Below are positions 1 through 7,530 of a stretch of 64,000 bases of DNA, piece by piece (within the stretch, counting starts at the first letter, position 1; each line of letters opens with the position of its first letter). The notes beneath the pieces are model-generated. The model saw nothing but the letters and a program-made list of their open reading frames with translations. It did no database searches and was not told the origin of the DNA. A program made the position numbers and the translations under genes. The stretch covers positions 685,703 to 749,702 of the forward strand of contig CAVZLR010000002.1 in the NCBI GenBank assembly GCA_963776205.1, read 5' to 3'. The stretch is from UBA4459 sp963776205. GTDB lineage: Bacteria; Bacteroidota; Bacteroidia; Bacteroidales; F082.

Positions 1-129
1 ATACTGACTGTAGGCGCCTGCTTAAGTTGTCATGAAGAAAACTCACAAATCATGCTTAAAACGCTGGACGATTTTGAAGCTTCATTAAAAAATAGAAGTG
101 TCAAATGCATACTTCCTCACTGGAATTAA
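1..129 (+). CDS. C-terminal end of a probable c-type cytochrome-like protein (partial)
   Basis: Frame 1 is open from the left edge and stops at TAA 127-129, giving the last 42 residues of a protein whose start lies outside the window. The visible part holds a CxxCH heme-attachment motif (CLSCH, about residues 8-12) followed by a charged helix-like stretch and a tryptophan near the end (LPHWN). This suggests a small periplasmic or membrane-attached c-type cytochrome domain, but the partner oxidoreductase cannot be seen. It converges on the lipoprotein gene at 156-584. One CxxCH in a short fragment can occur by chance, so the call is tentative. Confidence 0.5.
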   Translation: MLTVGACLSCHEENSQIMLKTLDDFEASLKNRSVKCILPHWN

Positions 130-155
130 TAAGTTTAATGACTGCCTCAATTTCA

Positions 156-584
156 TCATTTTTTTGCCCACCACATACTTTGGATGTTAATTTTAGAGTG
201 GATCTTAAAATTCTCAAACGAAAAACTCTCATTGGTTCCATGAGAATATTGAATGCTATAAGTTCTATTACCTGGTTCAAGAGTTATGGTTCCATAATAA
301 TAGCCACTTGAAAACAAGCCGTCAGGTTCATGATAATTTGAAGAATATGAGTATTGTCCACTTTCATTTATGGTACCTGAAATGCTATCAAAGAATTCAT
401 ATGTGATCATAAGATTATAAGAGTTTTTACTGAATTGAAGGTCTCCCTTGTATTCAACATTATGGTCACAATCCCAGCTCCCAATCAAATTATATTCATC
501 TTTAGATTTTGAACAAGCTGAAACTAGTAGAACAATTGTGCATGTAATAAAAGTGGACAATGAAATCGTAAATAGAGTTTTCAT
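156..584 (-). CDS. Hypothetical lipoprotein (142 aa)
   Basis: The protein starts with a basic-hydrophobic leader ending in a lipobox (LLVSAC, Cys24), so it is probably exported and lipid-anchored. The rest has a lipocalin-like or META-like feel (repeated short beta segments, 'GSWDCD' soon after the anchor, many Tyr/Ser/Gly), common in small Bacteroidota lipoproteins that begin with an 'xGxW' motif. No family was recognised. A promoter-like pair lies 43-71 bp upstream (627-655), so it is probably its own transcript. Function unknown. Confidence 0.7.
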   Translation of the reverse strand: MKTLFTISLSTFITCTIVLLVSACSKSKDEYNLIGSWDCDHNVEYKGDLQFSKNSYNLMITYEFFDSISGTINESGQYSYSSNYHEPDGLFSSGYYYGTITLEPGNRTYSIQYSHGTNESFSFENFKIHSKINIQSMWWAKK

Positions 585-626
585 TGCTGTAGATTTTTAG
601 TTCCATCAGGTCGATAGGAAACTACT

Positions 627-655
627 AAGATACGAATAATAAGATTGAATGTCAA
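627..655 (-). promoter_or_regulatory. Promoter-like TTGACA/TATCTT pair upstream of the lipoprotein gene
   Basis: On the minus strand TTGACA (complement of 650-655) is followed after exactly 17 bp by TATCTT (627-632) and then AG. It starts with the same TTGACATTCA block and ends with the same CGTATnTT block as the two promoters at 7479-7507 and 10119-10147. The TATCTTAG half resembles the Bacteroidota -7 element TAnnTTTG. The start codon at 584 lies 43 bp downstream of the -10 block. Confidence 0.55.
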
Positions 656-701
656 TAAATTACCTCAACTTCATCCACCTCTGAACGCTTGTGTCTTCAG
701 T

Positions 702-908
702 TTAACTGTTCTCCTTATTCAGTGACAGCCACCACAGTATGGCACTTAAAAATGCGGTAGCAATAAACCCCAACACATTGATCCATATAGGCATTGACCA
801 ACCATCAATTACAACTGTTGCATCAGTTATAACCCGCAATAAATGAAGTAAGGCCACCATGCCAAAAATGGCAGCAGCAATCTTGAGAGCAACATCTTTA
901 GATTTCAT
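702..908 (-). CDS. Small two-helix membrane protein (68 aa)
   Basis: A 68-residue protein with two predicted membrane helices, roughly residues 8-27 (IAAAIFGMVALLHLLRV) and 43-62 (VLGFIATAFLSAILWWL), joined by a short loop with a Trp-Ser-Met-Pro turn, and a charged C-terminus (NKENS). Similar small membrane proteins are common in Bacteroidota and have no assigned role. The gene stands alone between the lipoprotein and the T9SS array. Codon use looks normal, so it is likely real; function not recognised. Confidence 0.6.
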   Translation of the reverse strand: MKSKDVALKIAAAIFGMVALLHLLRVITDATVVIDGWSMPIWINVLGFIATAFLSAILWWLSLNKENS

Positions 909-950
909 ATCGTTTCTTTTAGTAATTCTAAAAATAAGTATTTTCGGTTT

Positions 951-1079
951 ACCTCACCTTCAACAGTCTTCCCATTGACAACAACATCCCCTACTTGAAG
1001 CCTGTAATAGTACACACCATCAGCATACCCATCAGCATTCCATATTAACTTTTGCTTGCACTATGTTTTGTTTTCAATG
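951..1079 (-). pseudogene. Remnant of a T9SS-array gene: start region joined to a sorting-domain tail
   Basis: On the minus strand, 951-1055 encodes the end of a type A T9SS sorting domain (LIWNADGYADGVYYYR, then LQVGDVVVNGK). It lacks everything before the 'WNA' strand. Just upstream, 1060-1079 matches the start-codon neighbourhood of the array genes (ATGAAAACAAAA, here ATTGAAAACAAAA with one extra T). So the beginning of one paralogue appears fused to the tail of another, with the body deleted. It is the downstream-most member of the tandem array and is not expected to make a protein. Confidence 0.6.
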
Positions 1080-1092
1080 GTCTGGTTTTTAT

Positions 1093-1202
1093 TGTCATTT
1101 CGACCGGAGGGAGACCTGTCTGCCGACAGGCAGGAATCTCCTCGGCAAATGGGCTGTGTTTAGGGGATTTCTCACCTTCCCTGTGGTCGGTTCGAAATGA
1201 CA
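1093..1202. repeat. Palindromic intergenic element, copy 1 (110 bp)
   Basis: The ends are inverted repeats: TGTCATTTCGACCG at the left and CGGTTCGAAATGACA at the right, differing by one base. Inside lies a second palindrome, CCTGTCTGCCGACAGGCAGG (about 1115-1134). The copies at 3316-3425 and 5590-5699 have the same length and differ at only a few positions. Each sits 2-3 bp past the stop of one T9SS gene and about 14-16 bp before the start of the next (here the decayed one). No ORF fits it. It resembles the MITE/REP-like TGTCATTTCGACC repeats scattered in many Bacteroidota genomes. Confidence 0.8.
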
Positions 1203-1205
1203 GTA

Positions 1206-2579
1206 TTAGTTATTCAATTTTATTAGTTTAGTAGTTTGAGTTCCCTGATTGGTTCTAATTACACAGAAATAAATGCCAGCAGGCAGCCCTTCTGCATTCC
1301 AGATAAGTTGTTGCTGGCCCTGCGATTGGTTTTCTTGGGTTTGATAGACTTGCTTACCTAAATAGTCATAAATCGTTAATGTGACCTTCTCAGGTTGTTT
1401 CAGTTCGTATTCGATGGTTGTTGAAGTGGTGAAGGGGTTGGGAAATATTATCACGCTTGGCTCATTTGAGAATTCAGAAATATCATGTATTCCCCGAGTA
1501 ACTGTGAATTCATCCATTCGTTCTGTAAAGCCTGCTGAAACAATGATTTTAATTTTTGAATCACCAATGGTGTCTCCTGCCTCCAGCACTAACATAGTTC
1601 CATTAAGGCTTGCTGTAACAATATCCGGATTCTCATTGATAATCTCGAAAGTCAGGGTATCTCCATTCATTTCCGGAACCGTATCTCCCATGATGAATTG
1701 GTAGTGATCCTTCAAATCAATTGAGGAATTTTCACCCTGAATGAATTCCATATTTGCAATAGCAGGATTGTATTGAATGTAGTTGGTTGCTTTGAAATCA
1801 ATTCGAAGCCCTTCGTTTTCAACTGCAAGGTAAAATTGATTGGCAGCAACATTCAGGCAAGTGTCAAAATGCCCTGAGGGCCAGCGGATGAGCACAGTGT
1901 CAATTATATTGGCATCACCAAGACCAAAATGCAAGCGCGGATTGGCAAATGAGAGGTTACCATCAACTGGGGTGACTTCTCGCATTTGGGAAACATATTC
2001 CCCGCTAATCATAGTTTTTGCATATACGCGTGTTCCATAAGGTGTAGCACAGCCATACTTGTCAACACAGTTAATTAAGATTGAGGAATTATCGTTTCCT
2101 TCGTTAACATACAACATATTACGACCATTATGGGCCCAGGCATTGCCAATGGTCAGAACATCCAGGTCGCCATCATTATCGTGATCAAAAATTTCTGCTG
2201 TGTGTGAATCATCGATCGTTAAACCATTGTCAAGAACATTAGTAAAAGTCCCATCACCTTCATTTACGTATAATAAATTATACGGATGAGCGGATATAGG
2301 TTCATCGAAGTCCCCAAGTAAATGGTTGTTTTCTACCGATACAAACAAATCCAGATCACCATCATTATCCAAATCGCCCCATACCCTTGAACTTGACCAT
2401 GTATAGTGGCTATTGTACCATCCTTCTCTGATCATATGCTTCTCAAATTCCATAGCGCCCAGGTTTTCAAATAATGCATCAACAGTATATAAATCCATGT
2501 CACCGTCATTATCATAGTCAATCCAATTAACAGCATGTGTCGGCTTCATCTTCACTGAGGGTGATATGATCTGCTTCAA
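1206..2579 (-). CDS. Paralogue A, C-terminal part: FG-GAP / ASPIC-UnbV / T9SS sorting domain (frameshifted gene)
   Basis: This is the downstream part of one gene whose first part is at 2527-3300 in another frame. It has FG-GAP/VCBS-type calcium-binding repeats (DYDNDGDMD, DLDNDGDLD, DHDNDGDLD), an ASPIC/UnbV domain (about residues 170-255, HFGLGDAN and IRWPSGH motifs), a beta-rich linker, and a type A T9SS sorting domain (FPNPFTTSTTIEYEL to TTKLIKLNN). The first residues before about VNWIDYD are read from the wrong frame. The product would be exported, with the tail cleaved or attached by T9SS. Its 3' end is almost identical in DNA to that of paralogue B. Confidence 0.8.
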   Translation of the reverse strand: MKQIISPSVKMKPTHAVNWIDYDNDGDMDLYTVDALFENLGAMEFEKHMIREGWYNSHYTWSSSRVWGDLDNDGDLDLFVSVENNHLLGDFDEPISAHPYNLLYVNEGDGTFTNVLDNGLTIDDSHTAEIFDHDNDGDLDVLTIGNAWAHNGRNMLYVNEGNDNSSILINCVDKYGCATPYGTRVYAKTMISGEYVSQMREVTPVDGNLSFANPRLHFGLGDANIIDTVLIRWPSGHFDTCLNVAANQFYLAVENEGLRIDFKATNYIQYNPAIANMEFIQGENSSIDLKDHYQFIMGDTVPEMNGDTLTFEIINENPDIVTASLNGTMLVLEAGDTIGDSKIKIIVSAGFTERMDEFTVTRGIHDISEFSNEPSVIIFPNPFTTSTTIEYELKQPEKVTLTIYDYLGKQVYQTQENQSQGQQQLIWNAEGLPAGIYFCVIRTNQGTQTTKLIKLNN

Positions 2580-3300
2580 CTTGTTCCAGGGCTGTTCCTG
2601 TATTCAGAAAAAAGATGTTTTTATGCCACGTCATTCCACAATAAACATCCATAGTACCATCGTTATTAACATCGGCCCAGGACAAAGAATGCTGCAATGA
2701 ATTATTAGCCTTATCAAAATGCCCGATTTTGGTTTCATTTTCGAAAACACCTTCGCCATTGTTGTACAAAACAACTACTGCAGTGTCAATACGAATCAGG
2801 TCAAGATAGCCATCCTTATTAAAATCTATCAGACTAGGATAGAATGAACTCATCGAATTTGCTAAGTAAAATATATTGTCAGATGCAAAATTTCCATAAC
2901 CATCATTAAAAAATGCACTTAATTCATCAGTCCATTTTTTTTGTCCGATAAAATCGCTATCACCATCATTATCGATATCTCCTGTTGGACTTGTGAAGGT
3001 TATTGGGAAAGCATTCGGTGTTTCAGGTATAAATGTTTCTATCCTGTACAATCCATTTCGTTCATTCCTGTACAATAAAAGTGGAATGGGATCAATACTT
3101 GAGTTGCCAATAACAGGATCGAGGTCGCCATCATTATCTGCGTCAAAAACAATACCCGAAAGATGTAACCGATTTGGCAGATATTCATATATGGCGCCAG
3201 TATCAACCAAAGTAAAGTCGGGAAATTGGGCTTGTGAGGTAGAAAAAAAGGCAAGCGCTAAAAATAACAGTGTGAGCGTTTTGAAGATTTTTGTTTTCAT
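2527..3300 (-). CDS. Paralogue A, N-terminal part: secreted FG-GAP protein (frameshifted gene)
   Basis: The start is the ATG at 3298-3300 (MKTKIFKTLTL), giving a clear signal peptide ending near SQAQ; an upstream in-frame extension to 3321 would read into the palindromic element. FG-GAP motifs follow (DADNDGDLD, DIDNDGDSD, DFNKDGYLD, DVNNDGTMD). After DHITLS the frame runs into EDEADTCC and stops, whereas paralogue B continues into VNWVDYDNDGD. Removing one base near 2553-2557 restores the alignment with equal length, so one extra base splits the gene. Either an assembly error or a real inactivation. Confidence 0.8.
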   Translation of the reverse strand: MKTKIFKTLTLLFLALAFFSTSQAQFPDFTLVDTGAIYEYLPNRLHLSGIVFDADNDGDLDPVIGNSSIDPIPLLLYRNERNGLYRIETFIPETPNAFPITFTSPTGDIDNDGDSDFIGQKKWTDELSAFFNDGYGNFASDNIFYLANSMSSFYPSLIDFNKDGYLDLIRIDTAVVVLYNNGEGVFENETKIGHFDKANNSLQHSLSWADVNNDGTMDVYCGMTWHKNIFFLNTGTALEQVEADHITLSEDEADTCC

Positions 3301-3315
3301 GGATCTGGTTTTTAT

Positions 3316-3425
3316 TGTCATTTCGACCAGAGGGAGACCTGTCTGCCGATAGGCAGGAATCTCCTCGGCACATGGGCTGTGTTCAGGGGATTTCTCACCT
3401 TCCCTGTGGTCGGTTCGAAATGACA
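3316..3425. repeat. Palindromic intergenic element, copy 2 (110 bp)
   Basis: Same structure as the element at 1093-1202: terminal inverted repeats TGTCATTTCGACC / GGTTCGAAATGACA and an inner palindrome (here CCTGTCTGCCGATAGGCAGG with one change that weakens it). It fills the gap between the stop of paralogue B (3429) and the start codon of paralogue A (3300). On the minus strand it would form a long hairpin in the transcript between the two genes. Confidence 0.8.
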
Positions 3426-3428
3426 GTA

Positions 3429-5246
3429 TTAGTTATTCAATTTTATTAGTTTAGTAGTTTGAGTTCCCTGATTGGTTCTAATTACACAGAAATAAATGCC
3501 AGCAGGCAGCCCTTCTGCATTCCAGATAAGTTGTTGCTGGCCCTGCGATTGGTTTTCTTGGGTTTGATACACTTTCTGACCAAAATAATCATATATCGTT
3601 AATGTGATCTCCTCCGGTTGTTTCAGTTCGTATTCAATGGTTGTTGAGGTAGTGAATGGATTAGGAAATATCATAACGCTCTGCACATTGTTGTATTCAG
3701 AAATATCATCTGTTCCCCGGGTGACAGTGAATTCATCCATTCGTTCTGTAAAACCTGCTGAAACAATGATTTTTACTTTTGAATCACCCAACGTATCCCC
3801 TGCATCAAGCGTTAGCATAGTTCCATTAAGGCTGGCTGTAACAATATCCGGATTCTCATTTATGATCTCGAAAGTCAGGGTATCTCCATTCATTTCCGGA
3901 ACCGTATCTCCCATGATGAATTGGTAGTGATCCTTCAAATCAATTGAGGAATTTTCACCCTGCATGAATTCAATATCTGCAATAGAAGGATTGTACTGAA
4001 TATAGTTGGTCGCTTTGAAATCAATTTGAAGTCCTTCATTTTCAATTGCAAGATAAAATTGGTTGGCAGGAACATCCAGGCAAGTGTCAACATGTCCTGA
4101 TGTCCAGCGTATGATCAGTGTATCTATCATATTAGCATCACCAAGACCGAAATGCACCGGAGTGCATGTATAAGCGAAGTTCCCATCATTGAGTGAAATT
4201 TCTCGGGTCTGCGAAACATACTCACCATTTATCATAGTTTTGGCATAAACACGTGTTCCATATGGAGAAGCACAATTGAACTTATCCACACATGATATTG
4301 AAATGGAGGAATTTTCATTTCCTTCATTTATATACAAATGGTTATGACCTTCTGCATCGTAGGCATTGCCAATCGTTAATACATCCAGGTCACCATCATT
4401 GTCATGATCAAAAATTTTTGCTGTATGTCCTTCACCGAGCGTTAAGGTATGATTGAGCAAATTAGTAAACTGCCCGTTACCCTCGTTCAAATACAAAATA
4501 TTATAGGGGGTTGGGGAATATTGTCCGTAATAAGGTCCTGAAAAAGGTAAAGGGCCATCCTCGAGGGATATAAACAGGTCTAAGTCTCCATCATTATCCA
4601 GGTCTGCCCAGTAATCTGAAATTGTGAATGAACCCCGGTATATATCCTCAACAACATTATGCTTTTCAAATTCCAGGTTGCCCAGGTTTTCATAGAGTGC
4701 TGGCAGCACACCATTTATTGTATCCGGGTCTTCCGACATAACAGAAAGATCCATATCCCCATCGTTATCATAGTCCACCCAGTTTACACTGGTAGTCATG
4801 GAAATATCACTTAATGTTATATGATTTTGGTCTACGGATTCCAAAGAATCACCGGTATTTATAAAAAATGCATTTTTTGCTACGTTCTTTGAAAATCCGC
4901 AATACACATCCATATCCCCATCATTATCAGCATCGCCCCAGGCCATGGAGTGTAGCCAATCGGATCCTGGTCTGATAATCTTTGTGAGGGTTTCACTGTC
5001 CAGAAATTTGCCATTCCCATTATTGTAAAAAACTTTTACAGATGATGAAAAAAATAATAAGTCAAGGTATCCATCCTTATTATAGTCCAATAAAACAGGA
5101 TCAAATGAACTATAACTATTCTGCACAATAAAGCTGGTATCGGATAAGAAATTACCATAACCGTCATTCACAAAGACACCAAATTTGGTAAGGTTATGAT
5201 TGCATGCCACAATGTCAATATCCCCATCATTGTCAATATCGCCCAT
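3429..5246 (-). CDS. Paralogue B, C-terminal part: FG-GAP / ASPIC-UnbV / T9SS sorting domain (frameshifted gene)
   Basis: Main part of the second tandem paralogue; its true reading frame extends upstream to about 5342 (QLYRNERNG), where it should join the N-terminal part at 5326-5574. Domains in order: FG-GAP/VCBS repeats (DIDNDGDID, DYNKDGYLD, DADNDGDMD, DYDNDGDMD, DLDNDGDLD, DHDNDGDLD), ASPIC/UnbV domain (HFGLGDAN, IRWTSGH), beta-rich linker, type A T9SS sorting domain ending LIKLNN. It is the intact template that shows where paralogue A is broken. Probably an outer-surface or secreted beta-propeller; ligand unknown. Confidence 0.85.
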   Translation of the reverse strand: MGDIDNDGDIDIVACNHNLTKFGVFVNDGYGNFLSDTSFIVQNSYSSFDPVLLDYNKDGYLDLLFFSSSVKVFYNNGNGKFLDSETLTKIIRPGSDWLHSMAWGDADNDGDMDVYCGFSKNVAKNAFFINTGDSLESVDQNHITLSDISMTTSVNWVDYDNDGDMDLSVMSEDPDTINGVLPALYENLGNLEFEKHNVVEDIYRGSFTISDYWADLDNDGDLDLFISLEDGPLPFSGPYYGQYSPTPYNILYLNEGNGQFTNLLNHTLTLGEGHTAKIFDHDNDGDLDVLTIGNAYDAEGHNHLYINEGNENSSISISCVDKFNCASPYGTRVYAKTMINGEYVSQTREISLNDGNFAYTCTPVHFGLGDANMIDTLIIRWTSGHVDTCLDVPANQFYLAIENEGLQIDFKATNYIQYNPSIADIEFMQGENSSIDLKDHYQFIMGDTVPEMNGDTLTFEIINENPDIVTASLNGTMLTLDAGDTLGDSKVKIIVSAGFTERMDEFTVTRGTDDISEYNNVQSVMIFPNPFTTSTTIEYELKQPEEITLTIYDYFGQKVYQTQENQSQGQQQLIWNAEGLPAGIYFCVIRTNQGTQTTKLIKLNN

Positions 5247-5325
5247 TGGGCTGGGATGTTTTACCCCAAAGGCATTGCTATATTCCGGTAAGAATATTTT
5301 TTTTTGACTGTAAATACCATTTCTT

Positions 5326-5574
5326 TCATTCCTGTATAACTGCTAGAGGAGATTCCGAGGAACCACAAGCGTTCATGCTGGAGAGGACGGGATCGAGATC
5401 TCCGTCATTATCTATATCAAAAAGGACTCCGGAGGCATGTGCCAGGCTACCTTGCGACACGTAAATACTGCCTGTATCGACCCGGGTAAAATTGGGGAAT
5501 TGTGCTTGTGTGGTAAAAGAAAAGGCGAGTGTTAAAAACACCAGTGTTAGTGTTTTGAAGATTTTTGTTTTCAT
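5326..5574 (-). CDS. Paralogue B, N-terminal part: signal peptide and first FG-GAP repeat (frameshifted gene)
   Basis: Starts at ATG 5572-5574 (MKTKIFKTLTLVFL) with a signal peptide ending TTQAQ, followed by DIDNDGDLDPVL. After GSSESPL the frame changes to AVIQE and stops, while the neighbouring frame continues QLYRNERNG as in paralogue A (LLYRNERNG). One extra base in CTAGCAG (about 5341-5345) explains it. The 42-residue upstream extension of the reading frame is translation of the palindromic element and is not coding. Confidence 0.8.
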   Translation of the reverse strand: MKTKIFKTLTLVFLTLAFSFTTQAQFPNFTRVDTGSIYVSQGSLAHASGVLFDIDNDGDLDPVLSSMNACGSSESPLAVIQE

Positions 5575-5589
5575 GGGTCTGGTTTTTAT

Positions 5590-5699
5590 TGTCACTTCGA
5601 CCGGAGGGAGACCTGTCTGCCGACAGGCAGGAATCTCCTCGGAACATGGGTCGTATTTAGGGGATTTCTCACCTTCCCTTTGGTCGGTTCGAAATGACA
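5590..5699. repeat. Palindromic intergenic element, copy 3 (110 bp)
   Basis: Third copy, TGTCACTTCGACCG to CGGTTCGAAATGACA, with an intact inner palindrome CCTGTCTGCCGACAGGCAGG. It lies between the stop codon of the beta-helix gene (5702) and the start of paralogue B (5574). The distances to the flanking stop and start codons are the same as in copy 2, showing that gene and spacer were duplicated as one unit. Confidence 0.8.
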
Positions 5700-5701
5700 T
5701 A

Positions 5702-7285
5702 TTAGTTATTTAGTTTTATCAGTTTAGTAGTTTGAGTTCCCTGATTGGTTTTTAATACACAGAAGTAAATCCCAGCCTGTAGTTCCTCTGCATTCCAAAT
5801 AATTTGTTGTTTACCCTGTTGTTGGTTTTCTTGTGTTTGATAGACTTGCTTACCTAAATAGTCATATATCGTTAACATAACCTTCTCAGACTGATTTAGT
5901 TCGTATTCAATAGTTGTTGAAGTGGTGAAGGGGTTCGGGTAAATATCTGCGTTTGTCTTTCTTCTTTCAAGTGTTGAAGTTTCATCAATACCTACAAAAG
6001 TATTCCACTCATATGCTCCCATGTCTACTCTATCATTGATGATGCGATCTTCAGCAGCTAAGTCATATTCTGGGAGGATTAGACCTGTTGTATCTGGTGT
6101 TCCTAAGTCAATACAGGGGGAATAGTCGTTTATTTGGTAAGGGTGTTCGCCTGAGCTAACAAATATGGGTTCTTGATCAATGTTGCCAACTCCAACCCAT
6201 CCACCTTCAATATTGGAATATGTTACAGGAAAAGATCCTGCTATTTCATTGGGGAAGTTATTCCACAAAATACAATTAACTAATTCTGTGCTGGTTGATA
6301 CACTATAAACACCGCCACCTATTGTACCTGCAGTATTATCTGTTATTGTGTTGTTAATTATTTGAATATTCTCAGTATCTAAATAAATTCCACCTCCATA
6401 ACCCTCATTGGTTGTATTAATTTCATTATTTGCAATGAGATTATTAATGATCTTACCTGATCCATTAATTCTATAGCTGATTCCAGCCCCCTTGGCATCA
6501 GTATTTCCGTTAATTACATTAGATTCTATTACATTATTAGTTATTGTAGTATGAGCTGCCATTGAACTTATACCTGCTCCCCAGGCATCATCATCACCAT
6601 TTATTTCATTAAATCGAATGATATTATTATTAATATGGGCAACAATGGAAGAGCCTGGCACAACATCGACTTCGATGCCCCCACCATCTGCGTTTTGAAA
6701 ATTATTAGTACAAGAATTGTATTGGATAATATTATTTTTAATAATTGCATTGGTTGCAACAGCAACACCACCCCCAAAAGCAGTTAGACCATATGCTGTG
6801 CATGTGTTATAACTTATTGTATTATTATCAATAATAATCCATGAATCATTCCCATCCCATATTGCAGAAATCCCGGTTCCCCCTGCCATCGTCCCTGCTA
6901 CATTATTATTGATGATCTTGTTTCCTCTGATTTTACTTCCCGAGTTAAAAGCGAATATGCCACCTCCGCTCCTAACTTGTCCTCCCCAGAAAAAATTTAC
7001 TCCTGATCCTCCTGTAATTGTAAAACCGCAAAGAACTGAAGTTGTATCTTCTCCATTTACAAACATCACCGTAGCCGCACTGTCAGGGTCTGAAGCCTGG
7101 CTCCCGTCAATAATTGTGTTGTCAATGTGTTCCGTATTGCCATCTATAGCATATTCACTCGCTACAGTAATGGCTTTACCCATGAATTTAATGTTTTCGT
7201 AATAAGTGTTTTCAGCTACGAGAACAGTATCGCCATCTAATGCCGCATTAATACCTTCTTGTATAGTGTTGTAGTCGCCTGGCAC
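5702..7285 (-). CDS. Secreted right-handed beta-helix protein with T9SS sorting domain
   Basis: About residues 1-400 form a right-handed parallel beta-helix of the pectate-lyase/NosD type: repeated 'IINNxI..N' turns (GNKIINNNV, INNNIIRFNEI, ITNNVIESN, IINNTITDN), beginning with the DUF1565-like start (DYNTIQEGINAA..GDTVLV). A type A T9SS sorting domain follows (YPNPFTTSTTIEYEL to LIKLNN), nearly the same as in paralogues A and B. The listed start is a GTG; no signal peptide follows it. The frame stays open upstream to about 7400 and encodes a hydrophobic stretch ending SIQAQ, but without an ATG, so the real start is lost or frameshifted. Substrate, if any, unknown. Confidence 0.8.
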   Translation of the reverse strand: MPGDYNTIQEGINAALDGDTVLVAENTYYENIKFMGKAITVASEYAIDGNTEHIDNTIIDGSQASDPDSAATVMFVNGEDTTSVLCGFTITGGSGVNFFWGGQVRSGGGIFAFNSGSKIRGNKIINNNVAGTMAGGTGISAIWDGNDSWIIIDNNTISYNTCTAYGLTAFGGGVAVATNAIIKNNIIQYNSCTNNFQNADGGGIEVDVVPGSSIVAHINNNIIRFNEINGDDDAWGAGISSMAAHTTITNNVIESNVINGNTDAKGAGISYRINGSGKIINNLIANNEINTTNEGYGGGIYLDTENIQIINNTITDNTAGTIGGGVYSVSTSTELVNCILWNNFPNEIAGSFPVTYSNIEGGWVGVGNIDQEPIFVSSGEHPYQINDYSPCIDLGTPDTTGLILPEYDLAAEDRIINDRVDMGAYEWNTFVGIDETSTLERRKTNADIYPNPFTTSTTIEYELNQSEKVMLTIYDYLGKQVYQTQENQQQGKQQIIWNAEELQAGIYFCVLKTNQGTQTTKLIKLNN

Positions 7286-7434
7286 ATGGATAATCTGTGC
7301 CTGAATTGAATAAATCGTAAAAATAAAGAAACTAAGAGCAGAATCTTGTTTGATAGTAATATTTTTAAGTAAAAAAAGGAAAGTTGTTATAAGTGTTTCT
7401 TGTATTCTTTGGGTGGAAAATAATACTCAATAGG

Positions 7435-7509
7435 ACCATAGCAGCAGTTTTAGTTAAACAAGCATAATTGGGACGTACAATATACGACTATAATTGATGA
7501 ATGTCAAGT
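7435..7509 (-). promoter_or_regulatory. Conserved promoter block upstream of the beta-helix gene
   Basis: On the minus strand TTGACA (7502-7507) and TATATT followed by G (7479-7484) are separated by exactly 17 bp. About 75 bp around them is close to 90% identical to 10075-10149 upstream of the next T9SS gene, while the sequences beyond differ. The -10 block is also readable as the Bacteroidota -7 motif (TATATTG). It would leave a leader of roughly 100 nt or more before the coding region. Confidence 0.65.
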
Positions 7510-7530
7510 GATTACAGTTGGCCTTTTTAC

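Noticed and set aside
2527..5342. Programmed ribosomal frameshifting in paralogues A and B
   Set aside because: The two breaks are at different positions and have no slippery heptamer or downstream structure in common; single-base insertion explains both better.
5326..5713. Open frames through the palindromic element (both strands) as coding sequence
   Set aside because: The same translations appear at each copy of the element and have no family features; the element is a palindromic spacer.
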